Assembly (NCBI GenBank): GCA_002179805.1
Contig: NAVB01001751.1
Coordinates: forward strand, 1-64,000
Direction: 5' to 3'
DNA length: 64,000 nucleotides
Origin: Acanthamoeba lenticulata
Taxonomy: Eukaryota > Discosea > Longamoebia > Acanthamoebidae
Shown: positions 33,006 through 42,649 of the stretch, piece after piece
Numbering within the stretch: position 1 is the stretch's first letter
Layout of the letters: each line of letters opens with the position of its first letter
Notes under the pieces: generated by a model
Seen by the model: the letters and a program-made list of their open reading frames with translations, nothing else
Database searches by the model: none
Told to the model about the DNA's origin: nothing
Program-made: the position numbers and the translations under genes

Positions 33006-34078
33006 TTAGGCGTTGGTCTTCTTGAGCGTGTGGAAGACACGCTCAAAGACCTCGGGCTCCTGGGCGCCTGAGAGCTGAATCCTATGTATGTGTTTTATGT
33101 TAGGCGCAGCGGTGACGAGGTGAGCCACACGGGGTCTGACGAGGCGGGATGTTAACGTACTTGTCGTTGAAGATGAAGTAGGGCACGCCTCCAATCTGCT
33201 GCTCCTTCCACTGTTCATCCATCTCGAGCACCCACTCGAAGTTTTCTTGGCTCTTCAGGTAGGTCTGCGGGGAGGAGGGCGTGTGTTAAAAAGAGGAAAC
33301 ACCAGCCAGTGGCGGAGGTTGAACAACTTGTGCCGCACCTTGACTTCAGCTTCGTCGAGGCCGGCATCACGGGCCACGCTCGCGAGGACATCATGCGAGC
33401 CCAGGTTCTTGCCTTGTTCAAAGTAGGCCTTAAAGATGCCTTCGATCACCTGACGAGTTGTGTTAGCCAAGAGTCTGCGGCGCAGCAAGAGAGGGAGGGA
33501 GAGGGGGGGAGAGAGAGAGAATGGCAATTCTCGAACCTCGTCTTGCTTGCCATGACGGTCGGCATATTCAACAAGGCGGTGCGAGTCAATGGTGTTGCCA
33601 ATAGTGCCATCATCAGCAAAGTCGATGTTGACGGTGCGGCCTGTAAGGACAAAAGCAGCACGTAACCTTAGCCCCAAGCGAGGGCTTAGTTTGAGTAGAA
33701 CAAAGTACCAACGTCCTTGAGGTGTGCAATGGCCGGGAGAGCGCGAGGACCAAACTTCTGGAGGTAGTAGGTGCGCTTGTCTACACCCTCCCTAGGCAGC
33801 GCGGGCTGTAGCAGAAAAGGAAGCCACTTGACCTGTGGAAGCAAACGTCCGATCAGCATCTGCACTGCGGGGAGAGATGAGTGTGTGCACATACGTGGAA
33901 ATCGAACTGGTCGGCATTGCGAGCCATGGCCAGTTCGAGCCTCCTCTTCCCTACGAAACACCTGCACAAACTGCTTTTTTAGTGAAGTTCTGCAATCAAG
34001 AAAGCAAAGTATGGGCCTGTACCAAGGTCATACGTTGTCCGAGACCACCTTGATCGTAACCTTAAATCTGTTCTGCAT
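33006..34078 (-). CDS. Predicted selenoprotein: FrnE/DsbA-like oxidoreductase with Sec-Pro-Trp-Cys site
   Basis: Start ATG 34078 (MQNRFKVTIKVVSDNV). Exon 1 (34078-34023) continues through an in-frame TGA (34030-34028) then CCT TG, and splices to G TGT TTC at 33961, giving V-[TGA]-P-W-C-F-V-G-K. The paralogue at 26632 has V-C-P-W-C-F-I-G-K with the intron at the identical base. So TGA replaces the first redox Cys: predicted Sec17-Pro-Trp-Cys20. The rest is intact and collinear: RRLELAMARNADQFDF, KWLPFLLQPALPREGVDK, NIDFADDGTIGNTIDSHRL, IFKAYFEQGKNLGSHDVL, DEQWKEQQIGGVPYFIFND, and an end at TAA (33006). Other genes here stop at TGA, so the code is standard. The SECIS candidate is 81 bases downstream. 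If TGA is read as a stop or skipped, the protein would lose its start and redox motif, so automated annotation is likely to truncate it. Confidence 0.85.
33484..33521. repeat. (GA)n-rich microsatellite in selenoprotein gene intron
   Basis: A purine-rich GA/GGA run in the intron before the exon VIEGIFKAYFEQGKNL. Intronic, no frame effect. Confidence 0.8.
34028..34030 (-). other. In-frame TGA, predicted selenocysteine codon
   Basis: Aligned with TGC in the Cys paralogue: GTG TGC CCA TG|G there, GTA TGA CCT TG|G here. It occupies the first position of the CxxC-type redox motif, the usual site of Sec in thiol oxidoreductases. A GT two bases before the TGA could act as a donor (GTATGA), but using it puts the next exon out of frame. 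Confidence 0.85.
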
Positions 34079-34293
34079 GATCTTGCTTGTATTGATATAT
34101 GAACTGAACAAAGCCTTGTGCCCGTGTGGCCTTGCTCTCGCCGATGCATAATACGTCGACAAAGAAACGAAGCTTTTCTTTTTGTTCGTCCTCCGAGGTG
34201 GATTGATGGTCAGCACCCGCCACACTAGTGCGGAGACCACCCTTTGAGTGCCCTCTCGTTCTCGCTGCGTGTACTCCCTTACCCTGACCGGTC

Positions 34294-35638
34294 ATGTCCG
34301 CGCAAGCAAAACGCGCCTCGGAGGCGAAACCCCTCCCGCTGTGGGCCGGTTGGTTATGTGGCGGCCTCGCCGGATGCAACGCCGAAGCCGGCACGCTGCC
34401 CATCGACATCACCAAAGTTCGGCTGCAGGTGCTCAAATGCCTCCCCCTCCTGCTGGCCCTCCTTGTTGGGGACTGCCTCACGCGTAGAGCCCGGAAATGA
34501 CAGCTTCAAGGTCAACAACTGGCGTTGGCGCAAGCCGGAGTCTCTGGCGCAGCGTCCTTCACTCCCAAGTACAAGGGCATGCTGCACACCGGCGTCACCA
34601 TCGTGCGGGAGGAAGGTGCTAATACCGCTTCCAGAGCTCTTCTAACCCAGGCTCACTTTTTTTTTTCCCTGTGTTGAAGGTGTGCTCAGCCTTTGGAAGG
34701 GCATCGCGCCAGCGCTGCTGCGCCAGTTCCTCTACACAGGCCTGCGAATGGCCATCTACGAGCCCATCCGCAACTTCTTCGCCTTTGGCGGCACCAAGGC
34801 GTCCGACGCGCCGCTCCTCACAAAGATTCTTGCTGGTATCTCGTGCTCGCCCTTTTCTTTTCCTTTTACTCGGGGCCTTACACGCGCACTCGCTTGGCAT
34901 CGCCTCCTTTAGGCATGGTCGCCGGCGGCGTGTCAGCCGCGGTGTTCACGCCCACGGACTTGCTTAAGGTGCGCATGCAGGGCTCCGCGGACCAGCGCTA
35001 CAAGGGTCTCTTGCACGCCATCAGCACCGTAATCCGAGAGGAGAAGCTGTCAGGCCTTTGGAAGGGCATGGGCCCCACCTCCCAGCGGGCGGCAGGCACG
35101 TCACACCAGGCGCTCTCCGTTTCGTTGTCCCCGCGGTGCCCCATTGTCCTCATGATGTTCTCTTGCGATGGTAGTCGTTGCCGCGGCCGAGCTGGCGACG
35201 TACGATCAGTGCAAGCAGTTTCTCCTGGGAAGGAACCTCATGCAGGATAACATCTACACCCACTTTGCCGCGTCCTTCATTGCGGGCTTCGTGGCCACAG
35301 CCTCCTCGTCCCCCATAGGTGCGCCTTCTTCTTCTTCTTCTTCTCTTTCAACGCTTTGCCAAAGCGCTGGAAGTTGTGACTGACGGCCGCTACTGTGCTC
35401 ACTTGCCACGCCAGACGTGGTCAAGACGCGCGTGATGAACCAGCCCTCGGACGCCAACGGCCGCGGCCTGTACTACAGCTCACCCTTGGACTGCGCGCGC
35501 AAGCTGGTGGCCACGGAGGGCATGCGCGGCTTCTACCGTGGGTTCTGGCCCAATTGGATCCGGCTCGGGCCCTGGAACGTCATCATGTTCCTCACCTACG
35601 AGCAGCTGCGTCGCCTCGCCGAAAGTCAGCAGCCATGA
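34294..35638 (+). CDS. Mitochondrial carrier family (SLC25) protein, UCP/dicarboxylate type
   Basis: Start ATG 34294. Three carrier repeats: signature motifs [20 protein letters not shown] and [10 protein letters not shown] (P-x-D-x-x-K-x-R), each followed by the matching glycine/aromatic segment ([55 protein letters not shown]). [18 protein letters not shown] and [16 protein letters not shown] resemble uncoupling proteins and oxoglutarate/dicarboxylate carriers. Intron 1 splits VRLQ from [12 protein letters not shown]. Length of about 310 residues is normal for the family. Six transmembrane helices in the inner membrane are expected. Substrate cannot be told by eye. It shares a 215-base divergent promoter with the selenoprotein gene. 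Stop TGA at 35636-35638. Confidence 0.85.
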
Positions 35639-35781
35639 CGAAGAAGGGGTGTCCGATCGCTACACACAAAAAAACAAAGAGGTTTTTAATACACGACGAT
35701 GCGAGTAGTGAATAAAAAGAGCCCCCCCCTCCTCTAGTCGCTCCCCTGGCAGTTGAGAGGAGACTGTCTTGTCCTTCATCA

Positions 35782-36708
35782 TCACGAGAGCGCAGCAAAG
35801 GGGTCCCGCTGCTGCGGGCTGAGGATTTTGTGGGCAAAGGCTGACGTCCGGGGCGGCGAGGCTGCAGATGTGCCGTACCAGCTGTACGGGTCCAACACAC
35901 CAACCGAGGTTGCAGGTGGCCCTCCGCCCCCAATTGTTGCTGCTGCTGTTGGTGGTGGTGAGGCCGAAGAAGAGGAAGAAGAAGGCGAAGTGGGCGAAGC
36001 AGGCGGAAAAGCGGCTTGGCCAGGAGGCGGAAGAGAAATTGGAGCGCCGAGGGCGTCTTGAAACATGGCCCGCTTCATGTCGTTGCTGAAAGCGCTGAGC
36101 CGGTTGCAAATGATGCTGAGGTCCTCGACTATCTCGTCCTCCGTGAGCGTGTAGCTAATAAGCGGGGGGTTGAGTTTCCGCAGCTTGGCCTGGAGTTGGG
36201 CGTGGGCTCCACCGTCCCCACCCGCCAGGCCGCTCTCGGCCTCGGCCGAGGCTTGCTGGCGGGTGCGGCGACGCGAGGCCGTCCGCGTTACCATTCGGCT
36301 CCCGCCACTGTTAGCTGCTCCGGCCTCCCCAGCGCCATTGTTGGCTGCGGCTGCGCCCCTTTGGCCGGGTCGCCCACCTTTGGCCTTGCCGCCGTTCGCG
36401 CGGTCGAGCAGCTCTTGACGTTCGGCCTCGTACTCGTCCTGGGCCTGCTGCACCTGGGCGGCGTAGGTGTGTTCGAGGTTGCGGAAGGCATATTCGCGCC
36501 ACCGCTGAGCCATCCATAGCTTCTGTTGCCGTTGCTCCTCGAGCGCCTGGAGCTTGTGTGTCACCTCCGCATCGACCTGCTGAGATAACATGACCTGTAG
36601 AGGGGCCACTTCTCTTCCTCCTCCACCTGCCGCTTCCTTGGCGGCGGAGGAGGTGGTGGCGGAGGAGCTCCCTCCGCCCCGCCGTCGGCTACGCCCCTCG
36701 CTTTCCAT
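35782..36708 (-). CDS. SDS3: Sds3/BRMS1-like Sin3-HDAC corepressor subunit, single exon
   Basis: An intronless frame of 308 residues. An Arg/Ser/Gly-rich head is followed by a coiled coil (KLQALEEQRQQKLWMAQRWR, NLEHTYAAQVQQAQDEYEAE, RQELLDRAN) as in the Sds3 family. A low-complexity linker leads to NPPLISYTLTEDEIVEDLSI, which matches the C-terminal conserved segment of SUDS3 (INYLLTDEQIMEDL). The C-terminus is Pro/Ser/Ala-rich. Sds3 bridges Sin3 and histone deacetylase and is needed for complex integrity in yeast and animals. A nuclear corepressor role is inferred from family. Confidence 0.75.
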   Translation of the reverse strand: MESEGRSRRRGGGSSSATTSSAAKEAAGGGGREVAPLQVMLSQQVDAEVTHKLQALEEQRQQKLWMAQRWREYAFRNLEHTYAAQVQQAQDEYEAERQELLDRANGGKAKGGRPGQRGAAAANNGAGEAGAANSGGSRMVTRTASRRRTRQQASAEAESGLAGGDGGAHAQLQAKLRKLNPPLISYTLTEDEIVEDLSIICNRLSAFSNDMKRAMFQDALGAPISLPPPGQAAFPPASPTSPSSSSSSASPPPTAAATIGGGGPPATSVGVLDPYSWYGTSAASPPRTSAFAHKILSPQQRDPFAALS

Positions 36709-37461
36709 CGTGTCTTGTGTGGGAGGTCGGAGGTGGCAAAAAAATACTGGAGTCGTGCGAAGACGAGACCACCACAGTCAGCAGGGGGAACCTTCTTCGC
36801 GGGATGAGCGGCGTGGAGACAACAAGGAGGAAAAAGAAGCCTGAAACTGCGCTCTGGCGTGCGCGTGTGGGCCGCTGGCCATTGTTCAAATTTTTGGGTT
36901 GCAGAGTGAACTGTGTGGGACAACTTTTGGTCCGTTGTCCGACCAGCACACCCTCTCCTCCGGAGTCGTCAGACACAAAGCAAAGCCCTTCCTAGCTCCT
37001 CGCGTTCGTTACTTCCCGGCAAACACTACCCACGCCCTTTTTTCTTTCAAAAACTACCAAGCCCCTTCTGCCAATGAAACTACTAGCAAAGGAGGAAGAG
37101 CTGATCGAGGTTTGCAGATGCTGGTGGCTGTATCCGCAAGTAGTAGCGTTTACACTTGGGGCTTGGCCGGTCACGTGCCACCAAAGAATGAACGAGGAAA
37201 AAGAAAACTAACATGGGAAAAAAAATATAACCTAAAAGAGAAAACGACACAAGTAAAGGCCCAGCTGGGCAAGATCACTGATCCCCTCCCTTGGCGTGAA
37301 GGTAATAAACGTGGGTCATAACTCATCGTTACAATGACCGCTGTTTGGATTCAGAACGTGGCTCTTGCACAAGCCTTGATGCATCGAAGGGGCTTCTAGC
37401 GCATAGGAAGAGTGGCCGGGAGATCAAGCATTGTTGAGTCAGCGGTAAACACAGGTTGGGG
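36709..37461. other. Intergenic region, Sds3 / F-box
   Basis: About 750 bases. The left part should be the Sds3 promoter (Sds3 starts at 36708 on minus). The right part may hold further 3' exons or UTR of the small F-box gene. The open frame near 36899-37321 (+) has no codon bias or family resemblance and I do not call it. No RNA gene recognised. Confidence 0.4.
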
Positions 37462-37932
37462 TCAAAGAGCAAGTTGGGTTGGCTGATACTCTGAAATTTT
37501 CAGATCTTGATAGCGGTCTAGCACGATATCCATCTGCCAAGCACAAACTCAAGTGAGGAGCTTCTCAGGAGACCCGCAAAGAGGAAGCAATGTACCTGGT
37601 GTTCAGCAAAGAGAGTGAACTTGGGGTCAAGGCCCTGCCCACAGCAGGTAAGCGCTGAGTGGCATCGGTGGCGTGGTGGCCAATGCAGGCGTATGCGATC
37701 CAGATCCCACCACCACAAGCTCTGCACAGCCCTGTCACTACTCACCCGACGCCACTTCCTAGCAGGTTCCCTGTCAAACATAAGCCAACACAACCCCTAA
37801 CCAAGAGAAACTAAAAATGAAGGCGTGCCGGCAGACGAGGGCCACAACGGGCAGGTGGTGTGGGTGGCCAAGGGCAAGGAATACTTGCTGGAGGAGCTCC
37901 TCGGGAAGGTCTTCAATCTGGGTGGCCTGCAT
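37462..37932 (-). CDS. Small F-box protein, tentative exon model
   Basis: Start ATG 37932. Exon 1 gives an F-box (IEDLPEELLQQVFLALG, LPVVALVCR), the Skp1-binding motif of SCF ubiquitin ligases. Extending it is uncertain: joining CG at the end of VCR to G AAG TGG CGT CGG gives VCRKWRR but needs a GC donor (GCACGC). Later blocks LWWWDLDRIRLHWPP, LDPKFTLFAEHQ and MDIVLDRYQDLKISEYQ follow with plausible splice sites, ending at TGA 37462. Total about 110-120 residues with no clear substrate-binding domain. The F-box is secure; the rest is tentative and more exons may exist downstream. Confidence 0.45.
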
Positions 37933-38088
37933 GGCCGTGGAATTCGTGAAGTCGTGCAAGACTGCGCTACGCGACCACTATTTCAGAAGAATTTCACGAA
38001 AGAAAGCTAAAGTGCTTTTTAAAACATTTTCTCTCTAAACAACGACTGCATCCTTCAAACAACACATCGTCGCTCCTCAATTAACTGC

Positions 38089-39324
38089 ATGTATCAGCTA
38101 CAAGTCCGCGTGGTCAGCGGCAACAATCTTCCTGTGGGCGACTTGAACGGTACAGGAGGTATAACGCAATCGCACCTTGGTTTAGGCACAACTAATTGTT
38201 ATCTTTTTCAATCTCTCAGGTTTCTCTGATCCTTATGTAAAGCTGTTCTGGTTTGTGCCCCTTCTCTCACTCTGATGCGGGATGCAACACTCACTTCCTC
38301 CACCTTTCAATTTCAGGGGCGGCCAGATGGTTAAAACCTCCACCAAGAAGAAGACGCTCAACCCCTACTGGTACCGCTCCTTCTTGTGCCACGTCCATGC
38401 CGCCCATGCCGCGAGGGGTGAGCTGACCACGATGTATGCCGCTCCAACAGGAACGAGACCTTCACGTTGATGTCCTCCGTCCACTCGGAGCCTCTCAAGC
38501 TGTCGTGCTACGACTGGGACCGGTTCACGCGGGACGATGTCCTGGGCACCGGCGAAGTGCGCACGGACGACCTCGTCAACAAGGTCGAGAAGGCGGTAAC
38601 GGTCCACCTCTCGCCGCGCGGCGAGATCCAGCTGCGGCTGACGGCCCTCAACTTCCCCGAGAACCACCTCTACGCCAGCAGCACCACAACCCACGTGCCC
38701 ACCACCAGCTACACGACGACCACCATCTACGGCGCGCCGCCCATGGGCGGCGGCGGCACCGTGGATGACATGCTCAAGCAGCGCTTTTCCATGGGGCCCT
38801 ACGGCTCTTCCACGGGCCTGGCGCCCTATGGCGCCGCGCCACCACCCCAGCCGGGCTCGTACTACCAGCCGGCCATGACGCAACAGCAGCAGCAGCCGCC
38901 GCCGGGAAGCGGCTACCCGGGGTCCTACATGGGCCAGCCCGCCGCGCCGGCGTCCTACCTCCCGAGCTACCCCGGCGGCCCACCACCCGCGGGCGGCGGT
39001 GGCGGCTACGGCGGCGCCCCGCCTCCGATGATGGGCGGAGGTGCGCCTGCCTACGGCGGCGCCCCGGCCGGCGGCTATGCCAGCGGCTACGGCGGCGCCC
39101 CGCCTCCGATGATGGGCGGCGGCTATGGCGGCGGCGGCGGCTACGGCGGTGGCGCGCCTCCCATGATGGGCGGCGCCCCGGCCGGCGGCTATGCCAGCGG
39201 CTATGGCGGCGCACCACCGCCGATGATGGGCGGGGGCGGACCTCCGCCGATGGGTGGCGGCTACGGCGGCGCGCCACCACAGGCGGGCGGCTATCCGAGC
39301 GCTTACCCACCAACAGGCTACTAG
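38089..39324 (+). CDS. C2-domain protein with Gly/Tyr/Pro/Ala-rich tail
   Basis: Start ATG 38089. Four introns interrupt one N-terminal C2 domain: MYQLQVRVVSGNNLPVGDLN, GFSDPYVKLFW, TKKKTLNPYWNETF and LKLSCYDWDRFTRDDVLG. The Asp residues expected to bind Ca2+ are present (GDLNGFSD; DWDRFTRDD), so Ca2+-dependent phospholipid binding is likely. The tail (about 38690-39324) is a repetitive run built from GGYGGAPPPMMGGG-type units with many codons cgg/ggc, resembling the tails of small plant and amoebal C2 proteins. A cytosolic membrane adaptor is the likely role. Confidence 0.85.
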
Positions 39325-39422
39325 GCCCCTCTTCCCTTCCTCTTCCTCTTTGCATTTTCGCTTTCTTTCAAGTCTCTGTTTTGTAACGAATAAATTTTAT
39401 TTTTGCCACCACTCAACACCCT

Positions 39423-40562
39423 CTAAGGCGTGAGGCTGTCGCCTTTGCTGTTGTAGTAGGTGCCCACTTGAGTCAAGCTGCCCGCGGCCGCATTGAGCAG
39501 CGAAGGCACGGTGCCCACGTTGGTCGCCCTGGCCGTGAACCACGCATACCTGAGGGAACGGTCTGTTAGGAGCGGGGCAAGCAAGCACGACGTGTTGACG
39601 ACTCGTGGAGATGGTGGTGCCTTTCGATCTGGGTATCGTTGTCGAGCGAGCCCAGCACACGCTGCATCCACGTGAGCTCGTTGGCCACGGTGACGCTGCC
39701 CGAGTTGGACGGACAGTCAAACTCGGTGAGCCAGATGGGCAGCCCGAAGCCCTTGACCTGGCCCAGCCAGTAGTTGACCGCGCCAGCGTCGAACCAGGGC
39801 GCGTTGCAGTCGTAGACGTGGAAGCACAGGAAGTCAAAGTGGCATCCTGTGCAGTTGCCAAAGAACTGGGTGAACCTGCGCATCATGACGTGGTGTGGTG
39901 ATTGAGCCCGTGCGCTGCACCGATGAAGCTTGATTGTGGGGCCAACGTTACCAGGTCTTGGGGTCGGGGCTGCCGCCAGGAGAGGCAGACGGCGTGCCGA
40001 GCTTGATCTTGCTCAAGAGGCCAGCGGCCTGGAGCTGCGAAATCACCTTCTTCCACTCGGTCGCCGCAGCCTGGAGAGAGGCAGGGTGAACATCCTCACG
40101 GCGCCTTGAGGACACTCAGTGCTAAGGTGTACCGCGGGCGAGAGGTTGGCCTGGCTTGCGAAGTTGGGCTCGTTGAACCCGAGCAGGTACTTCGTGTTGG
40201 CGGGGAGCTGAGCGAACACAAACAAATCAATGAGAATCAGTTTTGCTCGAGCGTTTGCATGGGCCCTGAAGGAGGAAGAGGTGACTCACGTTGGCGACGA
40301 GGTTGGGCACCGAGCCAGCGCCCCAGACCATGGGCACAAACTCCACGTAGCGGGATCCCAGGTTGCATGAGGCAACGTTGGACGTCGGCTTCAGACCCCA
40401 ATTGTAGTACCAAGACATGCGCGAGAGGGCCTGGATGTCTTGGCAGCCTCCCGTCCACGCGTTGGTCGCTACCCCGCGGTAGATGGCTTTGGCGTCAGAC
40501 CTCGACAACAGGAGGACGAGGGCCAAAAGGAGGGCAAACAGAATGGTGTTCAGCAACTTCAT
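39423..40562 (-). CDS. Secreted GH128-like (Asl1-type) glycoside hydrolase
   Basis: Start ATG 40562 with a clear signal peptide (MKLLNTILFALLLALVLLLS then SDAKA). The mature part reads SRMSWYYNWGLKPT, VEFVPMVWGAG, YLLGFNEPNFASQANLSP, IKLGTPSASPGGSP, FDFLCFHVYDCNAPWFDAG, GLPIWLTEFDCP and ELTWMQRVLGSLD. This is the glycosyl hydrolase catalytic core type of fungal Asl1 and GH128 beta-1,3-glucanases. GFNEPN supplies the acid/base Glu and LTEFDCP the nucleophile Glu. Six exons, about 260 residues. Likely secreted or wall-directed, acting on beta-1,3-glucan of the cyst wall or of prey; that role is inference. Confidence 0.85.
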
Positions 40563-40851
40563 GGTGCAAGCGTGTTCGCAAATGAATGTGATTCCGCACA
40601 CCACCGACAACCCCTAAAAGACTCTTCCTCACCCAGCCATTGGTTCCTGAGTTGGCCAAGAGCTCGCTATTAGACCTGCAAGTCCGGTGGGCACCGGTGC
40701 GCAAAAAAAAGTCGCTTGCTTTTTACTTCTTTTTCTTTCTTTTCTCCACTTCGACCCAAAAATCTTTCTGGCGGACGTACGTCGGAAAAGGTTAAAAGCT
40801 ATCGGGCCAAGGAAGCCAAACACATCCTCATCGACTCCATATCTGCGGCAG

Positions 40852-42525
40852 ATGCATCACCACGAACTTGTTCTTCACGCCAAGGAGGTAGCCTCTTTCC
40901 GACACAACAACGTTGTGCACGCTATCTACCAGCCGACCGGCAATGATGGCGTTCCGGCCAACAACCGGCGTTTTTATTATTCAACAACGTTCACTACGGC
41001 CAGCCTGAGTCCTACTGTGGGAACGAAGAGGAAGCGAGACGAATCTTCAAGTTGTTGCGAGAGGATTACCTCCACCGAACAGCTCCCTGATGGTCGCTAT
41101 CTGGTAAAGTTGTCTTTGGTGTATGATTCGCCGGAAGTCCATCAGCTGGCGGTGCAAGCTCTCACGGCAGCGCTTCCAGGAGTTGCTCTTGCCCAAAATT
41201 TGGTCATGCCACTGCCTATCGAACGCTTCACCTGGTTGATCTCCGACCCACTGCCGCTGGAAAAAAAGGGCATCAAGACTCTCCAGCCCGAACTGAAGAC
41301 CCCTTTGACGAAGACAGGAGATAGAGTTGATTTGGCGGTGAGGGTCTCTTCGGTTGAAATCGTTCGCGAACTGGAACTATCATTCCCGCACCTTTCCATC
41401 CTCACGACCGTCACCTACAACGCCCGCATGACAGGCACATCAACCACGTTCATCCTGGTACCTTCACCCACGTTGTCGCCTCATAGCGTCATGTCTCAGA
41501 CTAACAATCGCGCTGCTACAGAGGGCCTGGGCTGTACCAATCTACATGAAAGACCTTTATGCCTTGAAGTCATGGAAGACCCTCATGAACTCATCCAACT
41601 CCGAAGAAGGCCACCGAGGCGCAGTCGTTCATCTGAGCCAACTTTCTCCGGTTGTGGCTGAGCTAGCTGCAAGGGTATGCGCCAGAGACAGCGATGGCGG
41701 CTATCGAGCCGCAGAAGTAAAGGCCAAGCTTGCCGTTCTTCTTGTCGATCTCTTCAAGGCTCGCTGTCGAACTTGCCCCCTGTGGACAATCGAACAGTGT
41801 TCCGCCGAAGAGGACACCAGTGCCTTTCCAGCCTTTACCCACTATGGCACGCCCATGGTGCATGATGGTAACGCCTGGGCACCTTGCGTTTTACTGAAGC
41901 TGCGACTTCAACTGACATCCTTCTTTTGATTCCAGTTGACATGAGTCCTGCACAAGTCAAGCAAGACCTGAACGCCGTCCTGCGGTACACTGCCGCAACG
42001 GGAAACTACACGATCCAGCACGAAGAGGCCAGGAGGAGATCGAGCTGTCGTTTGTGGCTCTGGCCTATTGGCTTGGCTGTGGGTCAGACCTGGACAGGAG
42101 AAGCTCTGCGCGACTTCCTCGACCGATGGTGCGGGGTCAAGGCCGTCTTCTCCGCCGACGGCCAGATCGTTCCCGTGCAAGTGAACACCTGGCTCGTTGC
42201 GGAGAAGTATTTGGGCAAGCGACCTTCCACCAGCTCGTCGGCAACTTCAACGACACCAGAGACCACCCTCCTCGGCGTGTTGCGGCTCCCGCCAGCGAGG
42301 ATCGGCCCGAGCAGGCTCACGGCCAAGATGACTCGCCAAGCGCCGCTGCTCGGCATCGCGCCCGCCCGCCACCAAGAGCAGAAGCACGACGAGCTCGAGG
42401 CGACCCCACAAGCAGAGAAGAAAAGAAGACGAGCAGGCGAGGCTGCTGCGCTGCGCAAGCAAGTGGCCGAGCTGACGGGCCGCATCGAGCTGCTGCGCGT
42501 CCAGCTCTCTAAAAATAAAGAATAA
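40852..42525 (+). CDS. Unrecognised protein with C-terminal coiled coil
   Basis: I do not recognise a family. The first in-frame ATG is 40852 (MHHHELVLHAKEVASFRH). Exon 1 has an ordered-looking alpha/beta region (YLVKLSLVYDSPEVHQLAVQ, VVMPLPIERFTWLISDPLP-like strands, VDLAVRVSSVEIVRELELSF). A phase-0 intron (about 41457-41519) leads to RAWAVPIYMKDLYALKSW and a Cys-containing part (CRTCPLWTIEQC). A second intron near 41868-41934 joins to VDMSPAQVKQDLNAVLRY. The C-terminus is basic with a leucine-zipper-like end (LRKQVAELTGRIELLRVQL). Codon bias is weaker in the first exon than in neighbours. An additional intron near 42020-42080 is possible because two frames look coding there. Confidence 0.5.
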
Positions 42526-42649
42526 AAACAAAATCAAAAAACAAAATATAAACTCTTAAAAAAAATCGTGCTTGAGTGGTGGAGAGGACACAAGAGACTG
42601 TTTATAAATCAGCTGCTGGCTACTACTATTACACACAAGTTGTCTCCTC

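Noticed and set aside
33006..33967. Reading the TGA at 34028-34030 as a disabling mutation (pseudogene)
   Set aside because: Every other codon and splice site is intact, the changed codon is precisely the redox Cys, and a SECIS-like hairpin lies in the 3' flank. A random stop would not be expected to hit that codon.
33962..34033. Splicing out the TGA with the GTATGA donor just before it
   Set aside because: The next exon would then be read in the wrong frame, losing CFVGKRR and all family similarity, and the intron position shared with the paralogue would be lost.
36899..37321. 140-codon plus-strand frame upstream of Sds3
   Set aside because: No codon bias, no family resemblance and A/T content typical of intergenic DNA.
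40687..40851. Upstream extension of the unrecognised gene at 40852
   Set aside because: The extension begins at GTG and shows no coding bias; the first ATG is 40852.
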